Shown: positions 11,426 through 23,500 of the stretch, piece after piece
How the letters are laid out: each line of letters opens with the position of its first letter
How positions within the stretch are numbered: position 1 is the first letter of the stretch
DNA from: Cricetomys ansorgei
Taxonomy: Eukaryota; Chordata; Mammalia; Rodentia; Nesomyidae
Direction of reading: 5' to 3'
Assembly: GCA_026225945.1 (NCBI GenBank)
Contig: JAMJFZ010001089.1
Coordinates: forward strand, 750,501-814,500
DNA: 64,000 nt
The notes under the pieces: generated by a model
What the model was told of the DNA's origin: nothing
What the model saw: only the letters and a program-made list of their open reading frames with translations
Database searches by the model: none
Program-made: the position numbers and the translations under genes

Positions 11426-12480
11426 TGCACGTCATACAGATGTATTCTGAGAAATGAATCACTAGGCAATTCTATCGTTGTGCAAACACTATATGTGTTT
11501 ATGAAGATATATTTATATTTATGAAAACCTAGGAGATGTAAGAAACAGTTTTTTTTTCTGTCAATGATAGTTAGTGCTCCAAGGGCCAATATTCCATAAG
11601 CCTCTCTGATCTTGTGACATGCCTATTTGTCCAACCCCTATACTTTCCTGAGATTTTCTATCATCTTTTTCCCTCCATTCCAATTAGCTAATCATGTCAG
11701 ATCGTGAGGTCAAACTCCCGCAGATGGGTTGAGACACACTTGCTACCTACATTGGGGATAAAAGACAGAATCCATCTTGGCCATGTATGCTCACTAGCCT
11801 GGTTTGGGTTCTGGGACACCTTTTCACAAAAAGAAATTGCCTTGCTGGTTGCTCCACTTTGAGCATTTCTTTGTGTGACACTGTGATCATTTTCGTAATA
11901 ACCACAAAGTGATTATTATGCAAATAATATATTTCATAATATATGCCACATACATATGCCACATATATGTGTCACATATATATGTCACAGAGTGGCGTAT
12001 ACACCTGGGCTATGCAGTACACAGCCTATCCTGTTATGGCTTCGACGGACAGAACAAGACTAAATCAAGCATGAGAGCAAATGACGTAATCAATAGACTG
12101 CGAAGAGATGGCAGGCGGGGTAAGGCAGCAGAATACCATACTGGAAATGTTTCTTCCATAAACAGAACGAGTACACGCTGAAGTAACCCTGAAAAATATG
12201 CCACGGTACATCAACAAAGAAGGGACGTTGTCCCTTGTGACTAAAATGCCATGTACCATTTCTACGTGTGCGCTGTGCCCTTACACAGCTGATGGTGCAG
12301 CGCGCGTGTGGATGCCAACATCACCAGCCACGCAGGGATGCACTGTGCCCCCACAGTACCGTGGCTCATCACTAGGCGATACGTTCCTCAGTTCCATCAT
12401 GCACAATCTTACGGGATCACCATTATATGCGCAGTCTATCCTTGACTCAGACATTGTTATTTACTCTGAACAAATCAAAT
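11426..12480 (+). mobile_element. Tigger-like (Tc1/mariner) DNA transposon relic, interrupted
   Basis: The left end 'cacgtcatacagatgtattctgagaaatg...ggcaattctatcgttgtgc' and the segments 'gagtggcgtatacacctgggctatgcag' (about 11990) and 'ggctcatcactaggcgatacg...cttacgggatcaccattatatgcgcagtc' match a mammalian Tigger-class element as I remember it. About 500 bp (11490-11980) does not belong and may be an LTR insertion. The exact family is uncertain. A 215-codon open frame across the right part is not a transposase. Confidence 0.5.
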
Positions 12481-12660
12481 GGTGTCCATCCCGTAAGGAG
12501 CTGATGGGCATTTGGATATCCAATGTCACAATTACGAAGACTTACAAATATAACAGCTCAGTGTCGAGTGGTGCTGGCAAGGGCCAATATTCCTGTCCTT
12601 TCCTTGATCTGAGGGGGAAAGCTTTCAGTCTCTCACCAGTAAGATCCGCCAGTGGCTTGA
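12481..12660 (-). mobile_element. continuation of the ancient L1M
   Basis: The phrase 'attcctgtcctttccttgatctgag...gggaaagctttcagtctctcacca' is the reverse complement of a stretch near the 3' half of mammalian L1 ORF2. Same orientation as the block at 10930-11425, hence one L1 split by the Tigger-like insertion. Confidence 0.5.
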
Positions 12661-13601
12661 GCTACAGTAGTAGCAATAAGGATGGGTGTTGGGTAACGAT
12701 TTCCTCCCAGTTGGAATGTTTCATCCAGGAAGGGCTGGGTGAGGGTGCTCAGGGCACCCAGGAAGTAAACAAGCCTCCTATGTTTGGGAACATGAAACCT
12801 AAACAATTTGTGAGGGCTCCTCCCCAAGGTTCTAAGCAATAAACTGACTCCTTAGAGGAGGTGGACTCTGGCCAGCTAGGCTGCCTGGAGGAAGCTGGGC
12901 TGCCAAGAGGAGACTTGTTGAGAGTCCTGCAAGCCATGCAGAGAGCCTCAGGGTTGTAGCATTCAACGGAGTTGGGGCTGGGGGAGGGGGATTCCCATGA
13001 TGCAGCTGTCTTTGAGTCATCCCCGCTTTTGTAAGTAACTCCTCATCCATATTCTTGTAAGTAACATCAACAAACCCATTGGTTCATGGTTGGGCTTTGG
13101 TGTAATGGGCACTTTGCTCTGTGGGTTTCTGTCTTCCCTTTATGGAATGTGTCATGCCTCCCCAGGAAAAGTCTCACAGGACAATGGTGGAAGCAGTCAG
13201 ATTCTGGATGTATTTGAGATTAGATATAAGGGAGTAGATGTATGTACGAAGAGATTGGCATCCAGACCCACACCAGGATTTCAACCCGGGAGCTGGAATG
13301 AGAGAGCACCTGTCACAGAGATGTGGGATGTGAACAGAGGAAGCTTAGAGTCCGCAGGATGTCAACAGTTCAAAAATTACCATGTCATGTTAGGGCAGAC
13401 GTTACTCATTACTGATCAGTTATCCATGACTTCCTTCCCTCCAGACAGATCTTAATCTGCACAATATGGTTGAAATTTATTTATACTAAAAAAACAAAAA
13501 AAAAACCCAACAAAACTTAAACAACAATATTATTTTCTAATCTTTCTTGCAGCAAAGATTCAGATTTCTGGCCAACTGGAACTCTCTTGAGTATTCCCTG
13601 A
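12661..13601. other. no recognised feature
   Basis: Includes a G-rich patch near 12970 and an A-rich stretch near 13487-13505. No exon or named repeat. Confidence 0.4.
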
Positions 13602-13768
13602 TGTGTTTGTTTGTTTGTTTGTTTGTTTTTCAAGACAGGGTTTTTCTGTGTAGCCCTGACTGTCCTGGAACTTGCTCTGGAGACCAGGCTGGCCTCTAAC
13701 TCACAGAAATCCACCTGCCTCTGCCTCCCCAGTGCTAGGATTAAAAGCAGGTGCCACCTCCGCCCGGC
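13602..13768 (-). repeat. B1 SINE with (GTTT)n tail
   Basis: (GTTT)n at about 13604-13628, then 'caagacagggtttttctgtgtagcc', 'gagaccaggctggcctct' and 'atccacctgcctctgcctcc', ending 'cgcccggc'. Full-length B1 on the minus strand. Confidence 0.93.
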
Positions 13769-14685
13769 AAGCCTAAGACGTTCTTGCATTGCTGATGTAA
13801 GTACTTCCCATTATCCCTTGTCATTTACTTAGTCCACTTACATCCTGGAACCTGAACGTGCAACCAGAGAAGAGGTAGTCATGAAGCAAACATGATAACA
13901 AAATCTGCTTACGTAGGACGACACTAAAGAAAGAGAGTTTGGGGAGCTCTCAGAAGAACATGAAGCACTGACCAGCTTTGATCTGATTTCTTTGGTAATG
14001 AAAGAAAGTAAAAGAAAAGAAAAAGAGAATGATTCAATTTGGCTAATTGGTTCCTATTGCGATCGGCAAAAGACAGGCTGTAGTAACACCCTGGCTTCCT
14101 CTGAGTCACTGTGCAATAAGCCACAGCAGAGGTCAGCTCTCTTCAAATGAATCTATGCCGTTTGGCTACAAAATTCACCAACCATCTTGCCACTCAGCCC
14201 TCAAAGTCCACTGTATCTACCTAGATGGTCTGAGAAGATTTGCTTTCTAGAAATTCAAGTCTACTCTGCCCATAGCCCTCCCCTGCTCTCTCAGATTAGC
14301 AATGCCATCCCAAAACAGTCTGCAGTGAGACCTGTATTCCTTGTGGCACACAGATTACGATTACAGGCAAAACACTCGTTCACACAAAACTGAAATAAAC
14401 CAATTTTTAAAACACAGTTTCTTGCAGTCCACTCGCTCCTGTGAAGTCGTTGTTTCTCTTCTCGAGTACCACCTTTGTTTCATCCCGCTGTGCCTGGTCT
14501 GGGGTCACAAATGCCCCCAGATTTTCATGTTTGTGTGTATATTTTTTTCTCTTGCCTGCTTCTCTGGATGTTTATTGGTGGCATTGTGTAGTCGTGGGAA
14601 AAGCGCCCCTATTTTCTGATAAAGGGGGGAGGGGAACCTAACTGCAGTTTCAAAGATGTCAGTCTACAAAGGAGCACTTTAACCA
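13769..14685. other. no recognised feature
   Basis: No repeat or exon assigned. Confidence 0.4.
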
Positions 14686-15080
14686 TCGTCGGGAAACAAA
14701 GCTACCGGATGCAGCTGTGGTTTCCTTGGTTACCTCGCATCGCATTCTTTGTCTACTGGGTCAAGATGAACCTTCCTGCTGAAAAGGTAGTTGAACAGGA
14801 CCCCATCTCGTTCTTGCTAGTGTCTGCCTAGCTCCTGACACTACCGACGCCCTCCACTGTTTCTGTTCTGTTCCTATTTTATTTCAAACAGTGCGGATGT
14901 GTCCGGCTTGGCGGGTCCTCCTGACCCTCACGCCCGTTCAATAAAGCTAAGACAGGAATACGGGTGCATTAGCACTAACGGCACTATCCGCTATCCAGGC
15001 TATCCGGGTCTCGTCATTTTCCTCCTCTCCATTCCAAGATCCAGCCGAGGATCCGGCATTGCATTTCATCTTCGTTCACG
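14686..15080. other. CpG-dense patch
   Basis: I count 22 CpG dinucleotides in about 395 bp in an otherwise CpG-poor window, close to the number expected from its roughly even base composition. There are three spaced CTATCC words near 14984-15003. No exon or known repeat is visible. It may be an unmethylated regulatory element or a young insertion not yet CpG-decayed. Confidence 0.5.
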
Positions 15081-15162
15081 TTTAGTTTTATTCTTCAGGG
15101 TACCTTTAACTCTTTCCTTTTTTTTTTCTCATCAAAATTCTTAAATTTGGACGAGAAAATTC

Positions 15163-15381
15163 TCTCTGGAAGACAAACAGACGATTCGGTGGTTAAGAAT
15201 GCATTCTGCTTTTGTGGAGGACCTGAGTTCAGATCCCAGCACTGACACTGGATGATTCAAAACCACCTACCACGGCTTCCGGGACTCTGAAATCTTCTCC
15301 TGGCCTCTGAGGGCACTTCATTCATGTGCAAACACCCACACACAGACATACACATGATTTAAATAAATAAAAATAAAATAC
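15163..15381 (+). repeat. B2-type SINE, diverged head
   Basis: Body words 'ggttaagaatgcattctgctttt', 'aggacctgagttcagatcccagca' and 'cttctcctggcctctgagg', and an 'aaataaataaaaataaaat' tail. The first 15-20 bases of the head are degenerate. Confidence 0.85.
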
Positions 15382-15924
15382 TTAATTATCTTGTTTTCCT
15401 ATTATCTTGTTTCATTTACAAGGCAACCAAGTTTTTCTTTAAATATTTTCTCTTTAAAGGGCCCATGCCATTGGATGAGGGGAGAAATCAGCTAAGATCC
15501 GTGTACTCAGTTCCCAGGGGGCCCCTGGACATGACAAACACCCGGCAAACCGTTCATTTCATGCTGTTCTTTATCGTCTCATTTCACTGCTGTCCTTCCC
15601 ATTGGCCTGAAGGAGTCTTAAGCAAGCATCTCAAGAGTTCTCTGCACCTTCTGTCTACAAGTCTTCGCCTTGAACAGAACATCCGACAGGTGCTAGGATG
15701 TTTGGCCTGAAGCCAAGAGTGGGTAATCCATCCAACACCCATAGGCAGGGTGCTCTAGAGGATCTGGGAAGAGAGGTAGCTATGATGGATATCACACCGC
15801 ATCATTGTGGGATTAAGAGAGAAAAACAACAAAAGACTCAGCCCCATGAAGTCAATGGACCTTTAATAAGGTTAAAAAGTAAATGAAGCAATAATGAATT
15901 CAGGGAGAGTGTCGCCATCAGGAT

Positions 15925-15925
<1 letters not shown>
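15382..15925. other. no recognised feature
   Basis: No repeat or exon recognised. Confidence 0.4.

Positions 15926-15958
<33 letters not shown>
15926..15958 (+). repeat. (TG)n microsatellite
   Basis: About 16 uninterrupted TG units, followed by 'aggtgtaggtgt'. Alternating purine-pyrimidine, potential Z-DNA. Confidence 0.95.
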
Positions 15959-15960
<2 letters not shown>

Positions 15961-16034
15961 GTGTAGGTGTTTTACTGACCAAAAGTAACTTATGGGAAGG
16001 AGGATGTGTTTTGGCTTAAGGTTTGAGAGGGTAC

Positions 16035-16368
16035 TGTTGTAGAAGTTTATTTTCAATTGTGTATAAAATAATTTTTTTGTACACTGTTAGGTGAGGGGCT
16101 GCTTAGGTCTTGGCATTTTGTCTTGCCTGCAGGTGTTGGATTTATGTGGGGGATATTTGATTGCTAGTGATCTGCATGTGGTATCAATAGAAAACCTAAG
16201 GAGTTCTGAATCAATAAAAACACCTGAGCTCAGAAACTCAGGGTTCCACTGGCCAGAATGGCACTGGCCAGGATGGTGGTTCCCTCTATTGAGGTCTAGA
16301 ACCATTTGCATGTATGAAAATGCCTCAGTGTCTCTCTTGGTGAGCCTACACAGTGGCAAACAACTACA
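16035..16368 (+). mobile_element. solo-LTR family X, copy 2 (short form)
   Basis: Starts TGTTGTAGAAGTTTATTTT and ends CAACTACA. The flanks are identical 5-mers GGTAC (16030-16034 and 16369-16373), which read as a target-site duplication. AATAAA lies at 16213-16218, followed by a 'ctcagggttccactggcc' block shared with copies 3-5. TG...CA ends, a poly(A) signal and a TSD fit a solo LTR of an endogenous retrovirus. No coding region is present. Confidence 0.75.
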
Positions 16369-16373
16369 GGTAC

Positions 16374-18829
16374 AGGTACAGTCTGTCGTGCTGGGGAAGG
16401 ATTGAGACTGAAGTGTCTTGGTCTATGGCACAATCAGGAAGCGGAGAAAGGCTCACCCCAGTACTCAGCTGTCTTTCTCAATTTTTTCCTCCTTTTTATT
16501 CTGTTAAGAACCCTAGCCCAAGTAATGGTGCTGCCCACACTCAAGACAGATTTTCTGCCCCTCGATTAATCTTCTCAGAAACATTCTCACAGACACCCCA
16601 AAGGTATGCCTCACTGATGCCCTGGGTGTTCCTTAGTCCAACTATGTTGACAAACTTAACCATCGCAGGTGCCTAGTAAGTTAAAAGTAAGTAAGTAAGA
16701 AAAAATAAAGAAAACCCAATACTCCCTTGGTATTTATGTGTGTGTGGGATGCTTCTAGGATCTTCCTTGGCACTACTTAAATCTCTCAAATAAAATGGTA
16801 TAGTTGATACAATACAACATGCCTGTCTTGAATATATGAACCATTTCTCATGATATCCAACGCAAATGAGATGCGTGAGTAGTCATAGTGTATTGCTTAG
16901 GGAGTAATACAAGAAGAGTCTGTACAAATTCAGTAGATTCAGTTTGATTTGGGAGGCTTTTATCTGATATTCCTTGACTCTGCAGGTGTGGGAAGCTGCA
17001 GATTCAGACAATCAATTATATTGAGGGAAAGAGAATGAAACATGGGGGAGGGGTTACCTACTTTTCATACTGTTTTTAGTTTGGTGGCTGTCATTATTTC
17101 ATCTTCTCTCTAAAGAGAAACTGGGGGCATAGATTCCCCTGATGAGGTGGCAGGACTGTGAAGCTTGTGGGTCACTCTTGGCACTGCCCCTAACATTAGC
17201 AATAGGGAGAGAGAGTTCTCACTTGAGAGTTCCCATCTGCTGGGAAGATCTCACAGCTGAGTGTGGTTGTGTTCAGCAGCAGCAGCAGCCCTGTTTGGCC
17301 TGAAGCACAGCACAAACCCTTTGCATGGAGAGGGGTGTTGGCAAGTAATTCTCCGTTTCAAGAGAAACCAAGTACTAAAAGGCAAGGGTGAACTAATCGT
17401 CCCTCTGTGAAGACGTGTGTACTTTTGTTGATGCTTTTGGAGATTTTTATTAGTAACAATGGCATGGTGTGAGTATGGCTTGTCTCCACCAAAACTCTTG
17501 CTGGGCCCCTCCTGCCTTGTCCACTGTCAGTGTGGGGAGTGGGAGGTGTTCGATTTACGGAGATGGCATCCCCATGAGATCACTCCCATCCTGGGAGTGG
17601 GTGAGCTCTCCCGCATTACTCACCTTGACAGCAGGGTGCTCTAAAGCTCCATTATTCTGAGTATTTGTCTCCATACGTGCCTGCTGCCCTCTACTCCTCA
17701 AGCCCAAGGCCTTCATCAGAAGCTGAGCAGATACGGCTGCCCAATCTTGGATCCCCAACCCCAACCCCACCTTCAAAACTGTGAACAAAGCAAACTTATT
17801 TTTGTGGTTTACCTCACGAGAATGGAAGAGCCAGGTGATGGAGAGAAGGGCATGAAATACTGTCTTTGGCCATGGCATGGCTGTTGCAGCTGTGAGCTCA
17901 CCGAAGCTGTAGCTGTCTTCACAGAGCCTGCGCAAGACCGGGCCTATCAGCATTCAGGGAATGCCCCTACGCATGGGGAAGCGATTCATGGGACCTGGTC
18001 CCTTTCCTTCTCTACTTCTTCCTCGGAGGCTCGAGTGAATAGGCCTCCTTCACTAAGCACGGCTTCTGTGGGGTACCAAGTCACCGTGGACCAAGGCACC
18101 AGGACCAGTGATCATGGACTGAGACTTCTGACACCCCGAGCCAACGTAAAGCTTCCTCCTTTTAAGCTCAGGTATTTATGTGACAGCCACAGTTGGCTAG
18201 AATACTGATTTGATTATTTTAGTTTTACTTTAATGACCATAGCCATTTTCCTTAAAGCCTTTTGGAATCTCTCCTGCTATCCAGCCGTCACCATCCCACC
18301 CCAGCCCTGCCCCAGCGACTGCTGCTCTTCTTTCTGTTGCTATTAACTAGTTTGCCTTCTCAGAAACTCTAGTCAGATGAACTTAGTAATATTTTTTTGT
18401 CTAAAATCTTCCACTCAGCACGGTTATCTTAAGATTCGCCCATGTTGTGTGCATTAATAATTCATTCCTTTTTTATTAAACATTAAGAAACGGAGGCAAA
18501 TGGGCAATTAGATGATGCGAAGATTCTGCTCTGAAAAGCTTGACAGAACCTGACACATGCTCAAGGGAATCAACCTCACGAACTGTGTTTTCAGTTCTCG
18601 ATGGATCAGAACCTACATTGCTCACGAAGTCAGCCACTCATAGTCACTGAGCATGCGCTATGTGCCAGGCAAGGCAAGGCCAAACAAGCCAAGTCAAAAC
18701 TCAAGGAGATATAAGCCTGGTGAGAGAGAAACTGCGGGCTCTGTGAGAGCCAGGGAGATCTCCTAAACAAAGTGAATATTATATTACATGCCATTTACCA
18801 ATGGTAACAAGTATGTTTTATGTTTTTAT
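16374..18829. other. unassigned 2.4 kb
   Basis: Contains (TAAG)n near 16685, five CAG units near 17274 and a MIR-like word order ('gagcatgcgctatgtgccaggca') near 18645. An open frame of about 150 codons at 17747-18208 has no recognisable domain, and opposite-strand frames overlap it. No exon supported. Confidence 0.4.
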
Positions 18830-19165
18830 AATAAAATAATGTATTGATCAGCTATTGCTACATAACAAATTACCCCCTCCCCCAAACATTAGCAACTTAA
18901 CAAACAAGAGCACTTCTTATCTCCTGCTTTCTGTGTGTCAGGATCCAAAAGCAGTTTGGTTACAGGGTGGTTCTGGCTCAGTGCTGCTTAGGAAGTTGAA
19001 GTCAGACAGGTGGCCAGATGGAAGATGTGCTGCCAAGCTCACTTGAGCCACAGCTGGTAGCCTCAGAAAGCCTCAGGTCTTCGCAGACTGTTGGCCAGAG
19101 TCTTCAGCGTACTGTCGCATGAAAAGTCTCATCACACAGCTAGCTCCTTATAGAGTGTGCAATAA
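18830..19165. repeat. ancient mammalian interspersed repeat, family unnamed
   Basis: The words 'cagctattgctacataacaaattacccc', 'aacattagcaactta' and 'tttctgtgtgtcagg...ggctcagtgctgc' match a widespread eutherian repeat related to MaLR-type LTR ends. I cannot fix the name or orientation from memory. Confidence 0.45.
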
Positions 19166-19491
19166 AAGATAGAATCCACAGGCTTAGCTTAAGACTGAAA
19201 GGAATGCCCACTTACTAACACTAGTCACAAAGACCGACCCAAACAGAGATGAGCGAGGGCAGCACGTGGTATGGATGCCAAGACAGGGCCATCTTAGAGG
19301 ACAGCTAACAGAACAGTTCAGCACATATGTCGCTCAGCGATTTGGGGTGTTTTCTGTATGAATGGAAACTTCATGGGACTACATCTGCCAAGATCCTTTA
19401 AAATATCCCAATGGCTTTTAATATGACACATTGCTGCTGAGAGACAGGACGGACAGAGTCACCGCACATCACATTTCACCCCCATTTGCTT

Positions 19492-19546
19492 ATTTGCATG
19501 TCATAGATTTGTTCCACTAAGGCAGCTGCCTGGTTACCGTGGCAAC
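19492..19546. promoter_or_regulatory. octamer + E-box + RFX X-box cluster
   Basis: Within 55 bp lie a perfect octamer ATTTGCAT (19492-19499), a palindromic E-box GGCAGCTGCC (19521-19530) and a full RFX X-box GTTACC-GT-GGCAAC (19533-19546), matching the consensus GTNRCC(N0-3)RGYAAC. Both X-box half-sites are intact. The surroundings look single-copy. Motif identity is seen directly; enhancer function is inferred. Confidence 0.5.
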
Positions 19547-20322
19547 AGCTCAGAGGTAAATTTCCCTCAAGCACAAAGGCAAAGTGAAGAGTAAAATTAA
19601 AGAGACTTGAAACAAAGAACGGAAAAAAAATAGCTTTGTTTGCCCAGTTGAACCTGATAGATTTAAAATTCCACAGTAAGATCGAAAGAGAGATCACCCA
19701 AAAGATGTTATCTATGGCCAAGACATATGTATGGCTTTATTTCAAAGAAATAGAATAGGAATGTTTTTTAAACTTCTAATATAACAGAAAATACTTTTAA
19801 GTACCCATAATATTATCCTGCAGAAATTTGAGCGTGAAGCTGGATGGGGTGGATGGGAACTACAGGAGTGGAAGTTAGGGAAGGAGCTTGGGATGAGGAG
19901 ATACAAGAAGGAATTGGTCCCAAATTAGTAGTCCTAAATTCATTTGATCCATTGCTTGGTTACTGTGCACTGTGGCTTCAGCTAAGACAGGGGCCACTCA
20001 GTCACAGACACTTGACGATGCCAGTCTGGTATTTTGAGGCTCTTACATAGAAGACAACATGCCCTGAAAGACATCAACGACCTTGGAGCAGCCCGCCCAG
20101 CATGCTCTGCTTGTTCACCCATATTGAAAGGAAGAACAGGGATCGATACTGTCCACGTGAAACCAGTTTATTGCAAGACGCTCTTGCAGTACACGGGTAC
20201 TGCACGATCTCAGCAAATCTATACAGAAACTTCCTTCACATGCCAACTCAAGGCTCTCCTGGAGCAATTGATCCTCCTGCTCTCTCCAAACAAAGTTCTG
20301 TTACCAAGTAAGAAGAGAATTC
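19547..20322. other. no recognised feature
   Basis: No exon or repeat assigned. May belong to the same conserved non-coding block as the motif cluster. Confidence 0.35.
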
Positions 20323-20473
20323 AGCTATCCAGATATGGTGATACAAACCTGTGATCCCAGCACTTGGAGATAGGGGGGATCATGATTTTGAGGCTAGTCT
20401 GAGCTAGCCTCAAACAACCAAAACAAAACAAAACAAAGCAAAACAAACAAAACAAAAAACAAAAAACCAAAAA
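20323..20473 (+). repeat. B1-like SINE, old, with (AAAAC)n tail
   Basis: 'atatggtgatacaaacctgtgatcccagcacttgg...gaggctag' is a diverged B1-type body. It is followed by a (CAAAA)n tail at about 20416-20470. Confidence 0.7.
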
Positions 20474-20589
20474 GACTACTACCCATGTCTGGCAAGCTCA
20501 TCAAAACTTCCAGCTGTCATTGACAGTTTGTTGATTCCTTTGTAATTCTGTTCCTTCTTACACTGTGTATTTCAAGGCTTGTTTTAAAA

Positions 20590-23500
20590 GTATGAGAACA
20601 TTGCCCAATTCTTTTTATGAGGCCACAATTACCCTGATTCCTAAACCACATAAGTATCCAACAAAGAAAGAGTATTACAGACCAATTTCCCTTATGAATA
20701 TAAATGCAAACATTCTCAATAAAATACTTGCAAACCAAATCCAAGAACACATCAAAAAGATCATCCACCGTGATCAAGTAGACTTCATCTCAGAGATGCA
20801 AAGATATTTCAACATACATAAATCGATAAATGTAAGGCATTATATAAATAGAATGAAAGACAAAAACCATATGATCATCTCACTTAGATGCAGAAAGGGT
20901 CTTTGATAAAATCCAACGCCCCTTCATAATAAAAGTCCTGGAGAGACTAGGGATAGCAAGGATATACTTCAACATAATAAAGGCAATTTACAGCAAGTTC
21001 ATAGCTGACATCAACCTAAATGAAGACAAACTCAAAGCAATTCCACCAAAATATGGAATAAGACAAGGTTGACCACTCTCTCCTTAACTATTCAACATAG
21101 TACTAGAAGTCTTAGCTAGAACAATTAGACAGCTGAAGGAAATCAAAGGGATACAAATAGGAGGTAAGAAGGCAAAGTATTTTTATTTGCAGATACTATG
21201 ATTGTATACATTAGTAGGTCTAAAAATCCCACCAGAAAACTCCTACAGCTGATAAACACTTTCAGAAAATTACCAGGATACGAAATTAATACACAAAAAT
21301 CAGTAGCCTTACTATATACAAATGACAAATGGACTGAGAGAAAAATAAAGGAAACATTATCTTTCACAATAGCCTCAAAAAATATAAACTATCTTGGGAT
21401 AATTCTAATCAAGCAAGTGAAAGATTTGTATGATAAAAAATATTAAGACTGCAAAAAAAAATTAGAAGGTGGAGAGATCTCTTATGCTCATGTATTGGTA
21501 GGATTAGCTTAGTAAAAAGTCCATTCTGCCAAAAGTAATCTACGGATTTAACGCAGTCCTTATTAAAAATCCAACACAATTCTTCACAGATCTTGAAAGG
21601 ACAATTCGACTTCATATGGAAACACATACACATATACACACAAATAAAACAAGACCAAAACAAACAAAAACCCCCAACAAAATAGGACAGCTAAAACAAT
21701 CCTGAAAAATAAAAGAATTTCTAGAGATCTCACCATCCCTGATCTTAAATTGTACCACAAAGCTATAGTAATAAAAACATTGCAGTAATGGCACAGAAAC
21801 AGACACATTGACCAATAGAATCTTATTGAAGACCCAGAAATAAGTCCACACACCTCTGGGCACCTGATTTTTGATAAAGAAGCCAGAAATGCACACTGGA
21901 AGAAAAAAAAAAAAACAAACCACAGCACCGTCAACAAATGGTGCTGGTCAAACCAGATGGCTGCACATAGAAGAATGCAAACAGATCCATACTTAACACT
22001 CTGCACAGACCTCAACTCCAAGTGGATCAAAGAACTCAACACAAAATCAGGTACACAGAACCTGACAGGAGAGAAAGTGGGGAATAGCTCTGAACTCATT
22101 GACACAGGAGAAGGCTTTCTGAAGAGAACACTGTTAGCACAGGCACTAAGAACAACAGTACATGGGACCTCACGAAACCAAGAAGCTTCTGCGTGGCAAA
22201 GGACACTGTCATTTGGACAAAGTGTCAGGCTACAGAATGGGAAAGATTTCTACCGACTACACACCGGATAAAGGACTAATATCTAAACCATATAAAGAAC
22301 TAAAAAAAACCTGGACATCAAGAAAACAAATAACCCAATTAAAAAACTAGGGTACAGATCTAAAGAGAATTCTCAAAAGAAGGATCTCAAATGGCTGAGA
22401 AGTACTTAATGAGATGTTCAACATCCTTAGTCATACGGGAAACACAAATCAAAACTACTTTGAGATTTCATCTTACACCAGTCAGAATGACTAAGATCAA
22501 TAACACAAGTGGCAGCTCATGCTGTCGAGGGTGTGGGAGAGAGGAGAACACTTATCCATTGGTGGTGGGAGTGCACACTTGTATGGCCACTATGGAAATC
22601 ATCTGTTCCTCAGGAGCCTGGGAATAGTTCTACCTTAAGATCCAGCTATATCACTCTTAGACATATACCCAAAGGACATTTCATTCTATTACAGCTCAAC
22701 CATGTTTATTTCTACTCTATTTATAACAGCAAGAATGGAAAGAGTCTAAATGTCCATCAGTGGATGAGCAGATAGAGAAAATGTGGAACTTTTACATAAT
22801 AGAATATTATTCAGCCTTCAAAAATGAAATTCACAGGTAAATAGGTGGAGCTAGAAAAAAATCATCCTGAGTGAGGTAACTCAGACCCAAAAAGATAAAT
22901 ACAGTATATAGTCACTTATATGTAGATGTAGCCATTAAGTCTTCAATACTGAAGATCCATATATCAAGAGAGGTTAGGCATACAGTAAGGGAATCAGTGG
23001 AGGGATGGATCTCCCTACGAAGGGGAAAGAGACTAGACAGTTATGGATGGATGAGGAAGGGAACAGGAGCTGGAGGATCAAAGAGAGAGGGAAGAGGGGG
23101 GTGAGGGAGGGAATACACGGAGACACAGCTAAAACTAAGGTCCATTTGATGGGCTATATGGAAACCTAATACAATAGAAGCTTCCTAAAATACATACATA
23201 TATAAAGTAATCAATCTAAAGGAAATAGATAAAGGGGGAGAAAAGCCCCAACTGAATATCTCATCTCCAAATGAAGCTTCCAGTACTGGGAATGGGTTAT
23301 ATCTGATTGAGTTGTTGGTCAAAGAGGCCTCATGGGATCCCCAAACAACCCAGGCTATTGCCAAGGCTATTGGTTGCTCACTACAAACTTCTGGTAAGGC
23401 TCTGTTGATGGAGACTTATACGACTCATTGAAAACAGAGAAATTGAGCTAGTGCCTGCTAGAGCAGGCACTATGGACTAATGTTGATGGTTCTGGAAGAT

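Noticed and set aside
12198..12842. Longest open frame in the window (about 215 codons)
   Set aside because: It runs across transposon and L1 relics, has no domain, no splice context and erratic composition. Chance opening in decayed repeats.
17747..18208. 153-codon plus-strand frame
   Set aside because: No domain, no splice sites that extend it, and overlapping minus-strand frame of similar length.
21584..22105. Phe/Cys-rich minus-strand frames of 100-170 codons
   Set aside because: Antisense by-products of L1 ORF2.
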